Of a stretch of DNA of 64,000 bases, positions 1 through 11,370 are shown one piece after another. The translations under genes and the position numbers were made by a program. The stretch is from Hyparrhenia diplandra (lineage: Eukaryota > Streptophyta > Magnoliopsida > Poales > Poaceae): assembly GCA_015847255.1 (NCBI GenBank), contig JADLZK010008395.1, positions 62,001 through 126,000 on the forward strand, given 5' to 3'. The notes beneath the pieces were generated by a model, which saw nothing but the letters and a program-made list of their open reading frames with translations, was not told the origin of the DNA and searched no databases. The stretch's first letter is position 1. Every line of letters begins with the position of its first letter.

Positions 1-1170
1 TGTATGTTGAGCAGCCACTCGGGTTTGAAGATCCCAAGTTTCCCAACCACGTCTACAAGCTCCGAAAGGCGCTCTATGGGCTTAAGCAAGCACCTAGAGC
101 ATGGTATGAATGCCTTAAGGAATTCTTGCTCAATCAAGGCTTTGAAATAGGCAAAGCTGATCCTACTCTCTTCACTCATAAAGTTATCAATGATATCTTT
201 GTATGCCAAATATATGTCGATGACATAATATTTGGTAGCACTAACAGTATGTATGTTGAGAAATTTAGTAGGACGATGACCAAGAGATTTGAGATGTCCA
301 TGATGGGTGAGCTAAAGTACTTCCTCGGGTTTCAAGTCAAGCAAATGGAGGAAGGGACATTCATTTGCCAAACAAAGTACACCCATGACATGCTAAAGAA
401 GTTTGATATGACCAAGGCAAAGCCAATCAAAACTCCAATGCCAAGCAATGGACATCTTAATCTTGATGAGGAGGCTCCGGTAGTGGACATGAAGGTATAT
501 CGCTCCATGATTGGATCTTTGCTTTACCTTTGTGCATCTAGGCCAGACATAATGCTTAGTGTGTGTATGTGTGCTCGTTTTCAAGCTAATCCAAAGGAAT
601 GTCACAATGTGGCTGTTAAGAGAATCTTGAGATACTTAGTCCTCACTCCTAACCTTGGCTTGTGGTATCCTAAGGGTTCCAAGTTCAATCTACTTGGCTA
701 TTCGGATTCTGACTATGCCGGTTGCAAAGTAGATCGAAAAAGCACTTCGGGGACATGTCAATTCCTTGGACGGTCCTTAGTGTCTTGGAGCTCTAAGAAG
801 CAAAATTATATAGCCCTTTCCACCACCGAGGCCGAGTATGTTGCGGCATGCGGTGCATCTTTGTGCTCAACTACTTTGGATGAAGCAGACCTTAAAGGAT
901 TACAGATGTCATTTCACAAAGATACCTCTTCTTTGTGACAACGAGAGTGCCATCAAACTCGCAAATAACCCTATAGCACACTCTAGAACAAAACACATAG
1001 ACATCCGTCATCACTTCTTGAGGGACCACGAACTCAAAGGAGATATCGCAATTCGCCATGTGAGCACCGAAAAGCAACTAGCCGATATCTTCACCAAGCC
1101 TCTCGATGAGTCAAGGTTTTGTGCTTTGCGTAGTGAGCTAAACATTCTCGATTCTCGTAACTTGGTTTGA
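1..1170 (+). pseudogene. Ty1/copia retrotransposon pol, 3' part (reverse transcriptase-RNase H), SIRE/Maximus-like
   Basis: The window opens inside a copia reverse transcriptase. Seen in order: the KALYGLKQAPRAW motif (about 66-105), the YVDD catalytic box (about 215), the GSLLYLCASRPDI block (about 510), and RNase H with YSDSDYAGC (about 700), KSTSG and LSTTEAEY. The final block has HSRTKHIDIRHHFLRD and QLADIFTKPL, and the frame ends in TGA at 1168-1170. The frame is broken near 861, where one extra T in 'gcatcttt' shifts the RNase H region. The wording of the motifs matches the Opie/SIRE (Maximus) group of grass copia elements. Integrase, protease and gag lie outside the window to the left. 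The frameshift means this copy cannot make a full polyprotein as written. Confidence 0.93.
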
Positions 1171-2403
1171 ATTCCAGCACACATGCAATTTATTTGAGAC
1201 ACTAGATCGACATAGGAAAAGTTTGTGAAAATTTTCATATAGTGTTTCAATAGGATTTCAAATTCTAATTCAAGGTTCAATGCCATAGTTTTGTATGATG
1301 ATGCGCCTCGGCAATGAATCTTGGTGTCTCGTGATCAAATTTGAGGAGAAATAAGTCGAAGTGGCAATATATATGCGGGACGGTCGATTTGGCGGCGGCG
1401 ATGCAGCGTTCAATTGCCGCGACTTAGGGTTTCGGGTCGGTCGGATCTGAACCGGTATGGGGCCAAAAGTTTTTCTTCTTTCCTTTTCTACTCCTGGCCC
1501 GTCCGCTTTCTCTCTTTCTCTCCTCTGCCCGACACTTCTCTCACGCTCGGTCTCTCTCTCGCGCGTGAAGAAGGACCTTCGCCGCCGCTTTCGGGCTGCA
1601 CGCGCGCCGCCGGCGCCCGGCGGCGATGCGCGCCCGCCGCGTCGCCCCGCCTGGTCTCTCGCTTGTCTCGGCCGGCCCTGCTCCCTTCCTCCGAAAGCGG
1701 CTTCTCTCCTTTCCTCTTCACTCCACGAGTCAAAGGTAAACCTAACCCTATTTTGTGAAGTTCTTGCCCGATCTATGCATGGAATTGATTTTAGTCATGG
1801 ATTTCTACTCCTAGATGATAAATAGATGGTAGGGATGTATTCTTGATAGTTGGAATCACTTAGTTTGACATTGTCATGGCATGAATAATTTAGGGGGTGT
1901 GGTTCGCCATCCCCAAAAAGGGAACCTCTTTGTTCTTATTTGATTCAAACGGTAAATTTCCCTCAAATTACTCATGAATTGTTGATGATAAACTCGAAGT
2001 TCTAGGAATTGAGAATATCTTCTTCCCTCCACTATTTTGGTGAAACTAGAATCCATGCCTAAAGTTAATTTCCTATCGACTTGTGTTTTGATCTCTCGAA
2101 ATTGGAATAGAAATATAAGAATGTGTCAAATAGATGAGTCGAAGCAGTTTGGCGGATAAAAACGATGATTTGAGCAAGGGGGCTGGCAAAGGTGCAGTGA
2201 CCAAAGCATGCAGGCGGTGCACGGCAGTGATCCGCAGCGGCTGCTCCCCTCTGCTGGCGCACAGCCACGCAGCCCAGGTTTTCACCCTGGACAGCTTGCT
2301 CAAACTATCTAATTTTATGTTCCAAGCATTCTCCCACATATATTTGATCATTTTTTATCTTCTGTCACCATCAGATTCTGATCAAACTCTATATATTGCA
2401 TAG
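1171..2403 (+). other. Spacer between copia pol and the downstream accessory ORF
   Basis: No convincing coding region. It is mixed in composition: AT-rich ends, and a GC-rich patch at about 1380-1740 whose open frames overlap on both strands and match nothing I recognise. In SIRE-type elements a spacer and an extra ORF commonly follow pol, so this is most simply internal retrotransposon DNA. Confidence 0.6.
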
Positions 2404-3855
2404 ATGGATCCTGGAGGTGATCCTCATGGCAAGAGGAAGATGAGGGTTAAGGTGGTGGAAAAGAGAGGCCGTGGAAGGAAGAATTTGAATAGGGGGGCAG
2501 GTGGCAGCAGCAGTGGGTCAGCTAGACTCACTGAGGAGCAGCAGCAGCAGTATGGGTACACCATTGTGCCTGATGGTGACCAAGGCACTCCTGAGCACCT
2601 ATCCATCTATGACAACAGCTACATGGTGCCAGTGGAGGGTGTCTTTGAGATGGCAGCCCCTGCAAATACTCAGCCCATCCCAGTTGTGAGCTACCTCAGG
2701 AAGCAGAGGGAAGTGGCAGATGCTAGAGCCTACAATGTCTATGCAGATGAGAAGACAGAAGGCATTGATGAGAGGTTTTGGGTGGCTTTTCACTCAAACT
2801 TCTATCTAACAGTCCTCTTTCACTCATCCAAGAGCAAGATCACCACTATACACTACATAGACTTTGAGAGGATGGCTGAGAAGGAAGAGGATGCCTTCAA
2901 TGAGGCAATTGAGGCTTGTGATAGGTTTGAGCCGACAGATATCATGGCATTCAAGCATGACTGGAATGAGGAAATATTAAGTCGGTTTCATGCCACCTAT
3001 CATTGGGACAAGCAAGTTGATACCATTCACTGGATGACTGACAGGAAGCACTACAGGTTGGACTTTGTCACATCGATCCTTGGTTTTGGGGCTAATTGTC
3101 GGTTCCCGATATCCATGAGATAGAATGTTGAGATCAAGGTGATCAAGGACTGCTGGGCAAAGCCAAGGGAAGCTGATGGCAAAAGGAAGGGTCTAAAGGA
3201 CTTTTTCTATGTGATGAACAACTTGTGCAGGTGCACCATTGATCCCAAGGATGGGGCGACTCGCACATCAATGGCTATGCTAGGAATCTTCTTCAGAAAT
3301 GATGAGACTTTCAATGTGGGAAGATTTATTTGGAGGTAGCTAGCTAACGCCATGGATGATGCTAGGAGAAACTTGCCTTACGCTCCCTACCTCATGTTCA
3401 TGATTGAGAGGGTCACAGGGAAGATTTATCCCAAGGATCATTTCCATACGACCTACAACATTGAGAAGACCCATGGCTTAGAAGGAGGGAAGACTAGTGG
3501 CGGACCTACTATCTGGAGGCACCTCTCGGCGAGAGGACTTAGAGGAGCCCTCTAGAAGGCACAGTGGCTCTCGATCCAAGATCAAGAAGTGGATCAAGGC
3601 CATGCCAGCAGACTTATGAGATGCTTGAGGGGAGGTGAGGCAGGCATTCAAGAGTGTCGAGGGGAGAAGCAAGGACTTCCGGTTCCTCCTGCTATTCCTA
3701 GGCCACAGCGATTGCGACCTCCCCGAGCTTTGAGCTCGACCCGGGACCTTGACTTGCTTGGCTCTTTCGCAGAAAGCTCGAATAGACTAGTGCTATTATT
3801 TGAGCAGGAGGAGGACGAGGGGATGTGTCGTCAGGATGATTCAAGTGAGGAGTGA
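2404..3855 (+). pseudogene. Accessory (env-position) ORF of the SIRE/Maximus-like element, interrupted by three UAG codons
   Basis: One continuous frame of 484 codons runs from ATG 2404 to TGA 3853-3855, interrupted only by TAG at 3121, 3337 and 3553, with no frameshift. The N-terminus is basic (KRKMRVKVVEKRGRGRK) followed by Ser/Gly- and Gln-rich stretches. The middle has blocks such as FKHDWNEEILSRFHATYHW, DTIHWMTDRKHY and NLPYAPYLMFMIERVTG, typical of the 'putative plant transposon protein' family in grass retrotransposons. The C-terminus is acidic. Its place after pol matches the envelope-like ORF of SIRE elements, but I see no signal peptide or clear transmembrane helix, so a true envelope function is not supported. 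Each TAG could derive from CAG (Gln) by one C-to-T change. Confidence 0.75.
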
Positions 3856-4529
3856 CTCCGCTTCGTTTCTTCTCTTTTCTATGAACTTTTTGGTGATTGA
3901 CGCCAAAGGGGGAGAAAATTAGAAGAAATGAGGGGGGTCAAACTTTTCGGCGCCTTGGAAATGGTTCGAGGAAGCAAAAGCAGCTGTTCTTCAGAGTTTA
4001 GATCCTTTGAGAGTAATTTGTTAGGTGTGAGTTTGAGAGAGAAACTCTATTTTATGTAATAATGCCACCTATGACTTGTTATTTCTTGAATTTGGTCTGT
4101 TGGATGTTTAAACTCGTTTTATTTAATGGCCTGCATGTTTAGTTCCTATTTCATGTCATATATGCTTTGTGGATGTTGTTTGTCTGTCTGTCTATCGTGG
4201 CGATAGGGCTTGGCGGCAGCCGTGCCCAAGCGCGGCAGTTGCCGCGCACATCGGTCTTGCTGACAAACTCGATCGGTCATATTTGTAATATGCATCACGG
4301 TTTTTATACTTGTGACACCTTGTTGAGCAAGCTACCATGGATGTAGGGGAGGCCTTGCACACTTTCTAAATGTGTGACTTGACTTTCATGTCAAGTTGAG
4401 AATTCAAATCGAACTCATACATTTAGGGGAGGCCTCACCACACCTAAATATGTGAAATTGACCTATCATTTCAACAACGAGAATTCAAAACTCACTCACA
4501 TATTTAGGGGAGGCTCCTACATATAGCAT
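3856..4529 (+). other. 3' non-coding end of the copia element, with polypurine tract
   Basis: A strong polypurine tract (aaagggggagaaaa, about 3905-3918) follows the accessory ORF by 50 bases, as expected for SIRE/Opie-type plus-strand priming. About 4340-4520 holds three degenerate repeats, each with 'aggggaggc' beside a 'ctaaat(g/a)tgtga' sequence. I could not fix the LTR boundary. The region ends abruptly at 4530, where the next element begins. Confidence 0.6.
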
Positions 4530-6076
4530 TTACATTCCAGCTACATTCCGGCTACCATCGCCATGGGATGTCGGGTGGCATTCTCAGAGCATTCTGAGAA
4601 CAAGTCCTCACGGAAATACCATTGTAGCATTTCACCGGGAGATATTCAGGGGTTATTTATATTTTCCCAAAGGAAGGCATGGTGTAGGACTCTAAGGGGG
4701 GCATGAACAAGACAACATGTCTATGCAGTTGACCAATACTCAATACAAGGGTAAGTCATGATAGTTTAAGATAGTGTGACACACACTTGGGCCAACCTCA
4801 AGGATAAAAGGAAAATAAAGAATAAAGAATATTCCTAAGTGGAGCAGGCATTCTAAAGTAGCTGTGTAAAAAGAACAAGTTAATAATCATGCAAACATAG
4901 ATGACTAGAGTTTTAGGGTGAGAGTGAGATGGACGGGGAGACTCCGGGTGCCATAGGCCAAATAGAAGCATTTACGAACTCCTACAAAGACACACGAGCG
5001 TGGGGGATTTCAAGGGGGCGGTCAAGGCTTGTCACGACCAAGCCGCCACCCCCTCAACCGTGGCATGCACTCATATTATACCCGGGCACCATCTATAAGG
5101 TACGACCCATATCCCTGCGAGACCCCACCCTCCGGGATGGGCGGGCTAAGATATAGACCAGGCCCGAAAGCCACAACGAACCACCACCTGCTCAACTCTT
5201 ACTCTACTCAAATACATGGCATGAATGGTTAGGCCCTAAGTTCTATACGACTAACCACGACATAGGAACTATAGTCTAGTTCTTCTATCATGATCGTTCG
5301 AGAACAACATGTCAAGAATATAACATGTAAATACTCTAGCTCTATTGCACAAGCATATGAGATCAAGACTTGAGGATAAACCATAAATGTATTCATACCG
5401 AATATTCCTTCTCCCAAGTACAAGCTCTCCAATGAAGCTTAGCCTTGCTCCAAATACTACTAAAGACTAAAAGAACTAGAGAAGTGGAGGAGTAGAGAGG
5501 AGAGGAGAAGAGGAGTAGAAAGTGAGGAGGCTCCAAATGGTGTGTGTTACAATGGTGGGAGATGGCCTCCTTTTATAGGTAGAGGAGAGGGGGCTCATTG
5601 GAAAATTCCCTCCCCATATGGAAGGAGCCAAAACCGACACTGGGAATACCTTCCTAGTTTGCTAAACCGACCAACCAACGTCGGCAACGCCAGATTTTGG
5701 AAGGTAACAAACCGCCTCCCGAATTTGGGCCCAACCGCCTCGGCGGGTGCGGCCACCAATGGGGCCCGTTTTTCGGCCGGGCTTTGGCAGTCGGGCGTTT
5801 TGGGCCCGAAAAGTTGTATGGCGGTGTTTGCTCGGATTCTGTGTGTTTGGTCCATTTCTCCCTTGGGCTTGATGTTCTTCGAGAATGCGCTTTCGAGAGG
5901 CGCCTTTTGGTACATTTTCCACTTGTTTCTTATATAAATCCGCACAATAATAATTTGGACACTACAAGTGGAAATATGTGAGTTATAAATGTATATGAGT
6001 ATGATAAGGTATAGTTTTACTCCCTTTATGGTAGTAAGTTGACGGAAAAAAAATATGTCGTTAGTGACCGTCAACA
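4530..6076 (-). repeat. 3' LTR of the minus-strand Athila-like element (outer end truncated)
   Basis: Aligns with 9778-11370 along its length with short indels and substitutions. On the minus strand it begins TGTTGACGGTCACTAACGAC at 6076. The last ~87 bases present in the right copy (9691-9777) are missing here, and unrelated copia tail sequence abuts at 4530. Confidence 0.85.
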
Positions 6077-7587
6077 AATCCATCTTACCCTTTGCGCGTC
6101 CTCGAGCAAAAAGATAAGTACTTGGTTGTTGATCGGGAGTTGCTACTATGCCGATTACATTTCACAAGTGCCGGGGTTATAATAAGATTTTCGCTAGAGT
6201 TTGAATAAAATGGCACATCTTTTTCCCACCCTTTATTACCTTTCATTAGCGGGGCTTTTTAGCTTTTCTCAAAGTCTTTTCGGATAAGTTATAGAAATGC
6301 TTATCATTCATCCTTTTGATCAACTTTTTATCCGAGATTTATTTAGTTAGATAATATTTATTTTTTCGAGAAAGAAGGGGCTTTATTGCTATATCTCTCT
6401 TCTCTCTCTTTTTTGAAGAGGTGGGCTCTACTCGCCCTAGACTTTTGTCTTTTATTTCCTCTCTCTTTTTTTTTTTTTTTTTTAGAGATTTGGGCTCTAC
6501 TCACCCTCGGACACTTGTCCATTTTTCATCTCATTTTTTTTTCTTTCTTTTTTTTTTAGCACAGCCCATATCATTTCTCTTTTTCAAAGTAAATTCCTGG
6601 ATGCCAAGTTTCTTGAAATCATAGCAAATCCATTTGTACCATATCATACTTGGCAACAACTTAGACTAGATAGAGCCTATACAACCCACATGAATCGGGT
6701 TTTTCGGGATGAGTTTTTAGACTTAGCCACTAAATCCAAACTTTAGAGAAATTCGAATTATAAACTGTGAAACATAAGACAGAGCAACTATTCATCATTT
6801 CAACAAAGGGGTTTAACTAGACATTTCCATAGCTCATATATAGGAATGAAATTTGTCTTTTTAGCGTAACTCAACATTTCATAAGATAGAGAATATGATC
6901 AAAATGTGAGATACAAGTTACCTTTCTTGGAGTCCTCCCCAAGCTAGCCTTTTGCTTTTAGCTTGAGCATGCAATGATCCGAGTTGAGCCCGGTGGCGTG
7001 GTTAGAGGCTCCCCAAGCTTGTCTTTTGATGTCACAAAGTACCGGGACAAAATCTTGGGGTTGAAAGGTTTATCTCCTCTCTTCTTCTTCTCTTCTCTAC
7101 CCTCTCTTTTTTATTATTATTATTATTATTATATATTTTTTTTTTTGTTAACCCTGTTGTCATCTTCAAGACTTACCCTTATGGATTTTGATAAATTCTG
7201 CAGGGGTTAGTCCATATGATCGACCAAAATCTACACTAGCAATTTTAGGTTCAATAACCGGACTCGACTCCATGTCTAATCTCGATCAAGGTAGACTTTT
7301 TGACCTAAGCACCATGCTCAATTCAAAAACGCCTATGGAAGTATGATCATACGTATAACCAAAACTTCCAAACCAAGACATGCCAAAATAGAAAGAGGAA
7401 GCATGCATTGATAAACAAGATTCATCCAACAGAGGTAAACAATTTTATTCTTATTTATTTATTTTTATCGTAAGCATCATGGAGTTATTCTTTGGGAGAT
7501 TATTATTGTAAAATAAAAAGATAACTACCGATTTACCTTCGGTAAGGGCTCACCTTTTAAAGTATGACGAGCAAGACTCTTCTCCAT
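6077..7587 (-). other. 3' non-coding region of the Athila-like element
   Basis: No coding region. It contains T-rich runs, an (ATT)n stretch at about 7111-7132, and two copies of a 'gggctctactc.ccct..gac..ttgtc' motif (about 6423-6520). The same motif occurs in opposite orientation in the plus-strand Athila-like element at about 15020-15180, which ties the two elements to one family. Confidence 0.6.
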
Positions 7588-8239
7588 TCATTTAGTGCTT
7601 GATGGAGTGTTACCCGTATCAGGAGAAGTGGATGCGGATGTCGCCCTTTCTGTCATGCGCCATGCTTGCTTAACACTTTGTGGCTTTACCTTCTTGGGCT
7701 GCTTGTTTTTAGCATTCCTATGCTTGTTGAACCCATTGAATTGGCATCTCATTGTTTGGCCCTGCATATGGAAGCTAGCATGCCACGATCCCACGTGCAA
7801 AATTGCATTTGTAGTGTTAAGAAATGGTCTCCCAAGGATTGGGGCAGCTCTCTCGTTGTGACCCATGTCTAGGATGACAAAGTCCGTCGGGATGTATGCT
7901 TCTCGGATTTTTACTATAACGCCCCTGAGCTACTCCCTCCGGTTTCCTTAGTGATAGGTCCGCCATTTGCAGTTCAAAATGTACAGGGGACAAAGGTCCA
8001 CCTAATATTTCATCATATGTTACCTTGGACATGATGTTTATGCTTGATCCAAGGTCGTAGAAGGCATCCTCAAAGACATGCGGGCCAAGCGAGCATGTGA
8101 TTGTCGGGGCGGCGGGGTCCTCCTTCTTGATAATGAGTGGTGGCTCGGTAGGAGACTTGTTGTCCTCCCGACATAGAGGCTTACCAGACCTCGTTGAGAC
8201 CATTTTAACAGATTCGAGAGGAATTTTGGGTTGCCCCAA
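7588..8239 (-). pseudogene. Retroviral-type aspartic protease region of the Athila-like element
   Basis: Two overlapping minus-strand frames (about 7817-8239 and 7588-7866) together give an Athila/Cyclops-type protease. The catalytic motif is seen as DLGSSINIM (near 8035), followed by VTYDEILGGPLSP and, in the shifted frame, ILGRPFLNTTNAILHV. A frameshift near 7850 separates the halves. No RT follows: the frame runs into stops and non-coding DNA at 7588. The enzyme would normally cleave the Gag-Pol polyprotein. Confidence 0.75.
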
Positions 8240-8411
8240 AACTTTTCCCGAACCGACAACAAAGTAAAGCGCCAGTAAAAACCGAGCTAATTAGGTTTCT
8301 ATCATTTTATTAAAGCTCGGTTGTTTTTCATAAGAAGAGGTTAAACTTTTAATTTTGAAAATCATGTTTTCAATTATTTTATCATTAAGCATCAACTTCT
8401 TTGGAAGTTCT

Positions 8412-9580
8412 TCAATTATTTTTGCTTGGTCTAAGACCAAGTCTTCCAAGAGAGAGGATTCGAATTGTACCTTGAGTTTGAATTACCTCCTTGGTTTTGT
8501 GGGCGCTTGACTGGTTGTTCCACCCATTATGGTCTCCTTCGACGAGAACCCGTTGTTGATGTGAGTAACGTCTTCCACGGGTTTTCGGGCGATCGTTCTG
8601 AATGGCCAACATTGCCACAGACTTCACATGTTATGTGTGAGTCTATGGCCTTGGTAGTGCCGTAAGTTTCTTCTTCTTCGGTGGCACACTTGTCAAGTTC
8701 TTTCAATAGGAGATCCATTGTAGCGAGGCATGTCCGTCTCCTCCACGCCTGCGCATGCTATCTTCTTGTTTGCCAAGACTTTCCTCCCCCAAGCTTGATT
8801 GGACACTATTTTCTCCATAAGAGCTGTTGCTCTATTGATGGTGAGGGAGAGGAAGGCACCTCCAAGAGTGGCATCAATGTGCTCTTTTGACATGGGTGTT
8901 AACCCATTGTAGAAGTTACGCATCACATGCCGTTTTTCCATCCCATGGTGCGGGCATGCTTGGATGTACTCTTGTAACCTTTCCCATGCCGCGGTATGGG
9001 TTCCATGGTATTCTGGCTGGAAGTTGGCAATTCTTCCCCTCGGGGTGTGAGTTTTACTCATGGGGAAGAATTTAGTGAGGAACGCCGTGGAACATTTGTC
9101 CCACGTGTTGTGACTTCCGTCTCTTTGTAGAACCATTGTTTCGCCTTCCCGAGATGGAGAAGGGAAACAGACGGATTCTAATGGCTTACAGTGCGACACC
9201 TTGGATGACAACGGTGTCACCGAGCTCGAGGAAGTGTTGTAGATGCGCATTTGCGTCCTCACTTGGCAAACCATAAAACTGGTTTGCTGCACCATCTTGA
9301 TTAGGCGGCCGGAGCTCAAAGTTCTCGGTTCCCATATTGTTGTGGGCCCAACGAGCACGCCGGCAAAAAGGGGACGGAATGGTCACGGATCGACTTGGCC
9401 ATGAGTGAAGTAGCAGATGATGCAAGGGTGATTGGTTTGTTTGTCGGCGGAGTAGCAGGAGAAGATTTGATATGAGTTGGGTTCTTCCTTAGGAGTGCCT
9501 CCGGATCTGCGATGTAGTTGTTCAATAGGGACAAACCAATCGAACACTATCCTGTCTTCATCCACAACAGGAGAAAACAT
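8412..9580 (-). pseudogene. Gypsy Gag polyprotein (Athila-like), broken frames
   Basis: Several overlapping minus-strand frames give a retrotransposon Gag. The N-terminal part (about 9580-9316) reads NYIADPEALLRKNPTHIK. The capsid-type core (about 8693-9358) contains WDKCSTAFLTKFFP, AWERLQEYIQACPHHGM and NFYNGLTPMSKEHIDA. A zinc-knuckle-like segment CEVCGNVGHSE (about 8580-8620) has lost its last Cys position in this frame. Frames shift at several points, so the copy is not translatable as written. Gag would form the virus-like particle that packages element RNA. Confidence 0.8.
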
Positions 9581-9666
9581 GAAAGATTAGCCTGCATGAG
9601 TAATGACTACTTACACATGCACATCATCATGAACATGTCTTTCTAGAATCTTTATAACCAATGCCT

Positions 9667-9690
9667 TCCCGACAACGGCGCCGAAATGCT
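9667..9690 (-). promoter_or_regulatory. Primer-binding site of the Athila-like element
   Basis: Directly inside the right (5') LTR the minus strand reads TTCGGCGCCGTTGTCGGGAA, close to the TGGCGCCGTTGCCGGGG primer site typical of Athila elements, which prime from a tRNA 3' end. It fixes the LTR edge at 9691 and the element's orientation. Confidence 0.75.
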
Positions 9691-11370
9691 TGTTGCGTTT
9701 CCTAAAGCGCAAGTGCCAAAAAGGCAAAAGCACTGGGAACCACAGGTTGACTTCCCACAACGACTTTGCCGAATTGTTACATTCCAGCTACCATCGCCAC
9801 GGGATGTCGGTGGCATTCGTAGCATTTGAGAACAAGTCATAAGCGCCACGGAAATACCATTGTAGCATTTCACCGGAGATATTGGGGTATCGTTATTTAT
9901 ATTTTCCCAAAGGAAGGCATGGTGTAGGACTCTAGCGAGGGGGCATGAATAAGACAACATGTCTATGCAAGTTGACCAATACTCAATACAGGGGGTAAGT
10001 CATGATAGTTTAAGATAGTGTGACACACACTTGGGCCAACCTCAAGGATAAAAGGAAAATAAAGAATAAAGAATATTCCTAAGTGGAGCAGGCATTCTAA
10101 AGTAGCTGTGCAAAGAACAAGTTAATAATCATGCAAACATAGATGACTAGAATTTTAGGCTGAGAGTGAGATGGACGGGGAGACTCCCGGGTGCCATACG
10201 GCCCAATAGAAGCATTTACGAACTCCTACAGCACACACGAACGTGGGGGGATTTCAAGGGACGGTCAAGGCTTGTCACGACCAAGCCGCCTACCCCCTCA
10301 ACCGTGGCATGCACTCATATTTGAAGGTTCCCGCTTACCCGGGCACCATGCTCGCGTATTAAGGTACGACCCATATCCCCTGCAGACCCCCACCCTCCGG
10401 ATGGATGGGCTAAGATATAGACCAGGCCCGAAAGCCACAACGAACCGCCACCTCAGCTCAACTCTTACTCTACTCAAATACATGGCATGAATGGTTAGGC
10501 CCTAAGTTCTATACGACTAACCACGACATAGGAACTATAGTCTAGTTCTTCTATCATGATCGTGTCGAGAACAACATGTCAAGAATATAACATGCAAATA
10601 CTCTAGCTCTATTGCACAAGCATATGAGATCAAGACTTGAGGATAAACCATAAATGTATTCATACCGAATATTCCTTCTCCCAAGTACAAGCTCTCCAAT
10701 GAAGCTTAGCCTTGCTCCAAATACTACTAAAGACTAAAAGAACTAGAGAAGTGGAGGAGTAGAGAGGAGAGGAGAAGAGGAGTAGAAAGTGAGGAGGCTC
10801 CAAATGGTGTGTGTTACAATGGTGGGAGATGGCCTCCTTTTATAGGTAGAGGAGAGGGGGCTCATTGGAAAATTCCCCTCCCCATATGGAAGGAGCCAAA
10901 ACCGACCTGGGAATACCTTCCTAGTTTGCTAAACCGACCAACCAACGTCGGCAATGCCAGTTTTGGAAGGTAACAAACCGCCTCCCCGAAGCTGGGCCCG
11001 AACCGCCTCGGCAGGGGTGCGGCCGCACCAGGTGGTGCGCGCGCACCCTGCTGGGCCCCGTTCGGGCTGGGCTTTGGCAGGCTGGCGTCTTTGGGCCTGA
11101 AAAGTTGTATGGCGGTGTTTGCTCGGCCCAGTTCTGCGTGTTTGGTCCATTTCTCCCTTGGGCTTGATGTTCTTCAGGAATGCGCTTTCCAGAGAGGCGC
11201 CTTTTGGTACATTTTCCACTTGTTTCTTATATAAATCTGCATAATAATAATTTGGACACTATAAGTGGAAATATGTGAGTTATAAATGTATATGAGTATG
11301 ATAAGGTATAGTTTTACTCCCTTTATGGTAGTAAGTTGACGGAAAAATATGTCGTTAGTGACCGTCAACA
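9691..11370 (-). repeat. 5' LTR of the minus-strand Athila-like element
   Basis: 1680 bases with TG...CA ends on the minus strand (TGTTGACGG at 11370, ...GCAACA at 9691). It pairs with the left LTR. The base after 11370 starts the interrupted RNase H codons of the target element, which confirms the edge. Confidence 0.85.

Larger units (their letters stand above)
4530..11370 (-). mobile_element. Athila-like gypsy element with gag and protease but no RT/RH/INT (non-autonomous)
   Basis: Two long direct repeats (4530-6076 and 9691-11370) are the LTRs. Internal ORFs and the primer site run on the minus strand, so the right LTR is the 5' one. The order on the minus strand is LTR, primer site, gag, zinc knuckle, aspartic protease, then about 1.5 kb of non-coding DNA and the 3' LTR. 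I found no reverse transcriptase, RNase H or integrase motif inside, so it depends on enzymes from another element, similar to TR-GAG-type elements. It sits in the RNase H region of the plus-strand Athila-like element to the right. The left LTR lacks about 85-90 bases of its outer end, so no target duplication can be matched on that side. Confidence 0.85.

Noticed and set aside
1414..1825. Overlapping open frames in a GC-rich patch after copia pol
   Set aside because: Frames are open on both strands at once, with low-complexity Arg/Pro/Ser translations and no domain. This is what GC-rich non-coding DNA gives.
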